This document shows positions 34,836-38,237 of a stretch of 38,237 nucleotides of DNA, in pieces. Below the pieces are notes generated by a model, which saw nothing but the letters and a program-made list of their open reading frames with translations, did not search any database and had not been told where the DNA came from. Source of the DNA: Pseudorhodobacter turbinis. Its GTDB lineage: Bacteria; Pseudomonadota; Alphaproteobacteria; Rhodobacterales; Rhodobacteraceae. The position numbers were made by a program, and so were the translations under genes. Location: positions 2,522,501 through 2,560,737 of the forward strand of contig NZ_CP039964.1 of the NCBI RefSeq assembly GCF_005234135.1. Reading direction: 5' to 3'. Positions within the stretch are counted from its first letter, which is position 1. The number at the start of each line of letters is the position of its first letter.

Positions 34836-36493
34836 GCAATGATTTCATCGACGTTCATTTTCAGATCATGTGGAACCGCTTGATTTCGGTGGTTGAGGAA
34901 CAGGCCCTGACCTTGGTGCGCACGGCCTTTTCGACATCGGTGCGAGAGGCCGGCGACCTGTCGGCCGGCGTCTTTGACAGTAGCGGCAAAATGCTGGCCC
35001 AGGCCGTTACAGGCACACCGGGCCACGTCAACGCCATGGCGGCGGCTGTCGGCAATTTCATCGAAGTGCTGGGGCAGGACAACATCCACGAGGGCGACGT
35101 CTATATCACCAATGACCCGTGGAAAGGGACGGGCCATCTGCTGGACTTCACATTTGTCACCCCGTCGTTTCGGGAGGGCAGGTTGGTTGGCTATTTTGCC
35201 TGCACCGCGCATGTGGTTGACGTGGGCGGGCGCGGCTTTGGGCCGGATGCCAATGAGGTCTATGAGGAAGGGATCTTTGTTCCGATCATGAAGTTCGCCG
35301 CGCGTGGTGAGCTCAACCGAGATCTGATCAATATTGTGCGCCACAATGTCCGGGAGGCGGATCAGGTCATAGGCGATCTGCACTCCCTGGCCGCGTGTAA
35401 CCATATTGGCCACCTGCGCCTTATGGAAATGATGACCGAGTTTGAGCTGGAGTCGCTGGATGCGTTACGCGACTTCATCTTTGAAAACAGCCGTGCCGCC
35501 ACATTGGAAAAACTCGCGGCTTTGCCTGCCGGTTCTTACAGCAATGACATGACCGTGGATGGCTATGACAAGCCGGTTCATATGAAGGTGCGGCTGGATG
35601 TATCCGACAAGGGGGTGCATGCCGATTTTGACGGCACCTCGGGTCAAAGCGCTTTGGGTATCAACGTCCCGCTGATCTATACGCTCGCCTATTGTGGATA
35701 TGGGTTGAAATGCGCTTTGGCGCCCGAGATCCCAAATAACCACGCCTCGTTGGAGCCCTTCACCGTTAGCGCGCCCGAGGGCTGTATTTTGAATGCGTTA
35801 CATCCGGCGCCTGTGGCTGTGCGCCATGTACTGGGCCACTTCATTCCCGATACAGTGCTGGGGGCCGTGTCACAATTCCTGCCTGATATTGCTCCGGCCG
35901 AGGGGGCAAGTGCCTTGTGGAATATCCAGATATCGGCACGGCCAATCGAGGGCGCGCAGGCAGCCCTCGGAGAGCATTTGCAATCGTCAGAGATCTTGAT
36001 GTTCAACTCTGGCGGGTCAGGCGCACGGCCCGCATTGGACGGGCTGAACGCAACAGCATTTCCATCCGGTGTACACGCCATGTCGGTTGAGGCGACCGAG
36101 CAGACCGGCCCGATCACGGTCTGGCGCAAAGAATTCCGTGAAGGGTCCGGCGGGGCAGGTCGCTTGCGCGGGGGGCTTGGTCAAGTTGTGGAAATCAAAG
36201 CCAATGAGGGGCATGAGTTCTGGATCAAAGCGATGTTCGACCGTGTCGAAAACCCTGCACGCGGACGGCAGGGGGGGCTTTGTGGTGCGGCCGGGACGGT
36301 CGGGCTGGATGATGGCACGAAGATGAGGCCCAAGGGCCGCCAAAAAGTGCCGTCTGATCGCACGCTTGTCCTTGAACTGCCCGGTGGCGGTGGTTTCGGC
36401 AACCCGTTGGAACGGCCTGAGGCGGAAATCCAGCGTGACGTGACGCTTGGCTACATTTCGTCAGAACAAGCGAAAAAGGATTATGGAAAATGA
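34832..36493 (+). CDS. hyuB: Hydantoinase B/oxoprolinase family protein (HyuB type)
   Basis: A 553-residue subunit partner of HyuA. Family marks: MWNRLISVVEEQALTLVRTA near the start, then FDSSGKMLAQA, the GHVNAMA block, the GDVYITNDPWKGTGHLLDFT motif at about 90-110 with the conserved Asn-Asp-Pro, and EAD. GGAGRLRGGLGQV and PGGGGFGNP close the protein. It carries the hydrolytic site of the lactam/hydantoin-opening enzyme. Start overlaps hyuA stop (ATGA at 34832), and its stop overlaps the aminotransferase start in the same way, so all three are coupled. The length is typical. Confidence 0.92.
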   Translation: MSNDFIDVHFQIMWNRLISVVEEQALTLVRTAFSTSVREAGDLSAGVFDSSGKMLAQAVTGTPGHVNAMAAAVGNFIEVLGQDNIHEGDVYITNDPWKGTGHLLDFTFVTPSFREGRLVGYFACTAHVVDVGGRGFGPDANEVYEEGIFVPIMKFAARGELNRDLINIVRHNVREADQVIGDLHSLAACNHIGHLRLMEMMTEFELESLDALRDFIFENSRAATLEKLAALPAGSYSNDMTVDGYDKPVHMKVRLDVSDKGVHADFDGTSGQSALGINVPLIYTLAYCGYGLKCALAPEIPNNHASLEPFTVSAPEGCILNALHPAPVAVRHVLGHFIPDTVLGAVSQFLPDIAPAEGASALWNIQISARPIEGAQAALGEHLQSSEILMFNSGGSGARPALDGLNATAFPSGVHAMSVEATEQTGPITVWRKEFREGSGGAGRLRGGLGQVVEIKANEGHEFWIKAMFDRVENPARGRQGGLCGAAGTVGLDDGTKMRPKGRQKVPSDRTLVLELPGGGGFGNPLERPEAEIQRDVTLGYISSEQAKKDYGK

Positions 36494-37692
36494 GCTTTGA
36501 AGCAAGCCGGATCAAATTGATCAAACCTTCCCCTGCGATCACAATTTCAACGGCGGCAAAGGCGATGAAGGCGGCGGGTGAGCCGGTGATCGACCTGTCG
36601 ATTGGTGAGCCGGATTTTGATACGCCGGAAAATATCATCGAGGCTGCCTATGCCGCGATGAAGCGAGGCGAGACACGTTATACCGCGCCTGACGGGACGC
36701 CCGCGTTAAAGGACGCGGTCATCGAAAAGTTCCGCCGAGAGAACGGTTTGGCTTTTGCACGCGAAAACATCACTTGTGGCAACGGGGCCAAACAAGTGAT
36801 CTTTAACGCGCTGATGGCCACACTTGAGCCGGGCGACGAAGTGCTTTGTCCGGCACCATATTGGGTGAGCTATACCGATATGGCGTTACTGCTGGGCGGT
36901 GTTCCTGCGGTTGTGGAATGCGACATCAGCAACGGTTTCAAACTGACGCCAGACCTGCTTGAGGCCGCGATCACGCCCAAGACGCGCTGGATTTTGATCA
37001 ATACCCCGTCCAACCCGTCGGGCGCGGCCTATACCGCAGCAGAGCTTCGTGCGCTGGGCGATATTCTGGCGCGCCACCCGCGGGTGCTGATCCTGTCTGA
37101 TGAAATCTATGAGCAGATCTGGTACGCGGATGCGCCGTTCACCTCTTTTGGCGTGGCCTGCCCCGAACTTGTAGACCGCACGGTGATCGTGAACGGCGTT
37201 GCAAAAGCCTATGCCATGACGGGTTGGCGTATCGGCTATGCTGCGGCCCCCGCAGCGCTTGCCAAGGTGATGAGCAAGATCCAGTCACAATCGACGTCGA
37301 ACCCCTGTTCGATCAGTCAGGCGGCCACGATCGAGGCGCTTACCGGACCGCAGGACTATGTGGAAATGGCGCGGGCAGAGTTCCGGGCACGGCGAGATCT
37401 GGTCATCCCCGGCCTGCGCGCCATTGATGGCATCCAAGTGCTGAACCCTGATGGCGCGTTCTATGCCTTTCCGCATATGGCAAACTTTATCGGACGGCGC
37501 ACGCCTGATGGAAAGCTGATCGAGACCGATACCGATTTGACCGGCTATTTGCTGAACGCGGCGAAAGTGGCCGGCGTGCAGGGCGCTGCATTCGGTTTGT
37601 CCCCCTATTTCCGCATGTCCTACGCCCTTGGGCAGGATGACCTGAAAATTGCGATTTCGCGTATATCTGACGCGCTGGGCGCACTCGACTAA
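36490..37692 (+). CDS. Class I/II aminotransferase, aspartate aminotransferase-like
   Basis: A 400-residue PLP enzyme of fold type I. Marks: SIGEPDFDTPENI near 37-49 (the substrate end of AspAT Ib), the PLP phosphate site GNGAKQVIFNALMA (about 97-110), NTPSNPSGA (about 173-181), SDEIYEQ (about 200-206) with the PLP Asp, and the Schiff-base Lys239 in NGVAKAYAMTGWRIGY. The family usually has SK before the Lys; here it is AK, a small deviation near the cofactor. It is transcribed with HyuAB, so it likely transaminates the amino acid released by the lactam-opening step. ATGA overlap with hyuB. Confidence 0.9.
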   Translation: MSFEASRIKLIKPSPAITISTAAKAMKAAGEPVIDLSIGEPDFDTPENIIEAAYAAMKRGETRYTAPDGTPALKDAVIEKFRRENGLAFARENITCGNGAKQVIFNALMATLEPGDEVLCPAPYWVSYTDMALLLGGVPAVVECDISNGFKLTPDLLEAAITPKTRWILINTPSNPSGAAYTAAELRALGDILARHPRVLILSDEIYEQIWYADAPFTSFGVACPELVDRTVIVNGVAKAYAMTGWRIGYAAAPAALAKVMSKIQSQSTSNPCSISQAATIEALTGPQDYVEMARAEFRARRDLVIPGLRAIDGIQVLNPDGAFYAFPHMANFIGRRTPDGKLIETDTDLTGYLLNAAKVAGVQGAAFGLSPYFRMSYALGQDDLKIAISRISDALGALD

Positions 37693-37704
37693 GGAGTAAG
37701 TACC

Positions 37705-38237
37705 ATGGCTAAGTTCAAGAGACTTTTGATCACCGGAGCGTCAGGAATGCTGGGTGGCGAATTGCGCAAAAGATTGACGGATGTCGCGGATGTCGTGCGG
37801 CTCTCCGGTCGGCGGGATGTCGGCGCGCTTCAGGCACATGAAGAGCAGATGACCTGTGACCTCGCCGATATGGACGCGGTGATGGAGCTGACGCGTGACG
37901 TGGATGCTGTCGTCCATCTCGGGGGGGTAAGCTCCGAGAATACCTTTGAAAGCATCATGCAGTCGAACATCCTTGGCTTTTACAACCTCTATGAAGGCTG
38001 TCGTAAGAATGGCGTCAAACGGGTGACATGGGCCAGTTCCGTCCACGCTATCGGATTTTATCCGACGACACAGGTTTTAGATACCGATGTACCGTTGCGT
38101 CCCGATAGCAACTATGGCGTCTCGAAAGCCTTTGGTGAGGCATTGGCGCAGTATTATTGGGACAAATATGCGCTGGAAAGCGTTTCGGTGCGGATCTACT
38201 CGTCGTTCCCAAAACCCGCAGACCGTCGCCACCTGAA
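37705..38237 (+). CDS. udh: Uronate dehydrogenase, partial (runs off the end)
   Basis: The frame is open to the window edge; 177 codons are seen. NAD-dependent epimerase/dehydratase fold: Rossmann motif LLITGASGMLGG (about 7-18), Asp following beta 3 (CDLAD), VVHLGGVSSENTF (about 71-83), SSVHAIGFYP (about 112-121) and the catalytic YGVSKAFGE (about 136-144). The pattern closely follows uronate dehydrogenase (Udh), which oxidises D-glucuronate and D-galacturonate to aldarate lactones. AAGGAG (37691-37696) lies 8 bases before the ATG at 37705. Intact Udh is about 265-270 residues, so roughly a third is outside the window. It links the locus to sugar-acid oxidation. Confidence 0.85.
   Translation, partial: MAKFKRLLITGASGMLGGELRKRLTDVADVVRLSGRRDVGALQAHEEQMTCDLADMDAVMELTRDVDAVVHLGGVSSENTFESIMQSNILGFYNLYEGCRKNGVKRVTWASSVHAIGFYPTTQVLDTDVPLRPDSNYGVSKAFGEALAQYYWDKYALESVSVRIYSSFPKPADRRHL

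Noticed and set aside
34811..35413. A 200-codon minus-strand frame
   Set aside because: Antisense of hyuB, which has all family motifs.

Overview
The window looks like chromosomal DNA from a marine Rhodobacterales (Roseobacter-group) alphaproteobacterium. The basis is the end of an rRNA operon in the order 16S-23S spacer, 23S, 5S, tRNA-fMet, together with moderately GC-rich genes of typical roseobacter kinds: TRAP and family-5 ABC transporters, FadR-type regulators and hydantoinase subunits. The species cannot be fixed from the sequence alone.

Layout. 1-3610: end of the 16S-23S spacer, 23S rRNA, 5S rRNA, tRNA-fMet and a terminator. 3651-7500: an accessory scar with an orphan mobile-element-type gene, an IS3-family element that cuts a small gene, a gene-poor stretch with a DnaA-box-like palindrome, and a decayed IS5-family element. 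7607-14190: an operon for a family-5 (dipeptide/oligopeptide-type) ABC importer followed by a cytosolic glycerophosphodiester phosphodiesterase and a HAD phosphatase; the HAD gene is cut in half. 14187-15940: a nest of elements, with an IS110/IS1111-type element inside an IS427-group IS5 remnant that itself truncates the HAD gene. 16390-23377: a TRAP transporter operon with a beta-hydroxyacid dehydrogenase and a NIPSNAP protein, divergent from a FadR-type regulator gene that is followed by a ThDP enzyme gene and an aldehyde dehydrogenase stump cut by an IS5-type remnant. 23378-26400: decayed DNA with a GNAT gene, a small cysteine-rich secreted protein and two broken phage-type genes. 26456-38237: a large catabolic locus.

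The last locus is the most interesting. A FadR-type regulator is divergent from two SDR genes. A RidA protein, an SDR, a shikimate-dehydrogenase-like protein and a GarR-like reductase form one operon, divergent from GarL-like aldolase, HyuA, HyuB, an aminotransferase and a uronate dehydrogenase that runs off the end. Nearly the same 14-bp palindrome lies in both divergent promoter regions (27326-27339 and 31907-31920), which suggests that one GntR regulator controls all of it. GarL and GarR would turn a 4-deoxy-5-keto-aldarate into pyruvate and glycerate. Having an ATP-dependent lactamase-type HyuAB, an aminotransferase, RidA and an AroE homologue in the same regulon suggests a nitrogen-containing sugar-acid or cyclitol-like substrate; this is inference.

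At least three operons carry IS or deletion damage (HAD phosphatase, aldehyde dehydrogenase, phage remnants), so the region is in active decay. No intact prophage, integrase or CRISPR array was seen.
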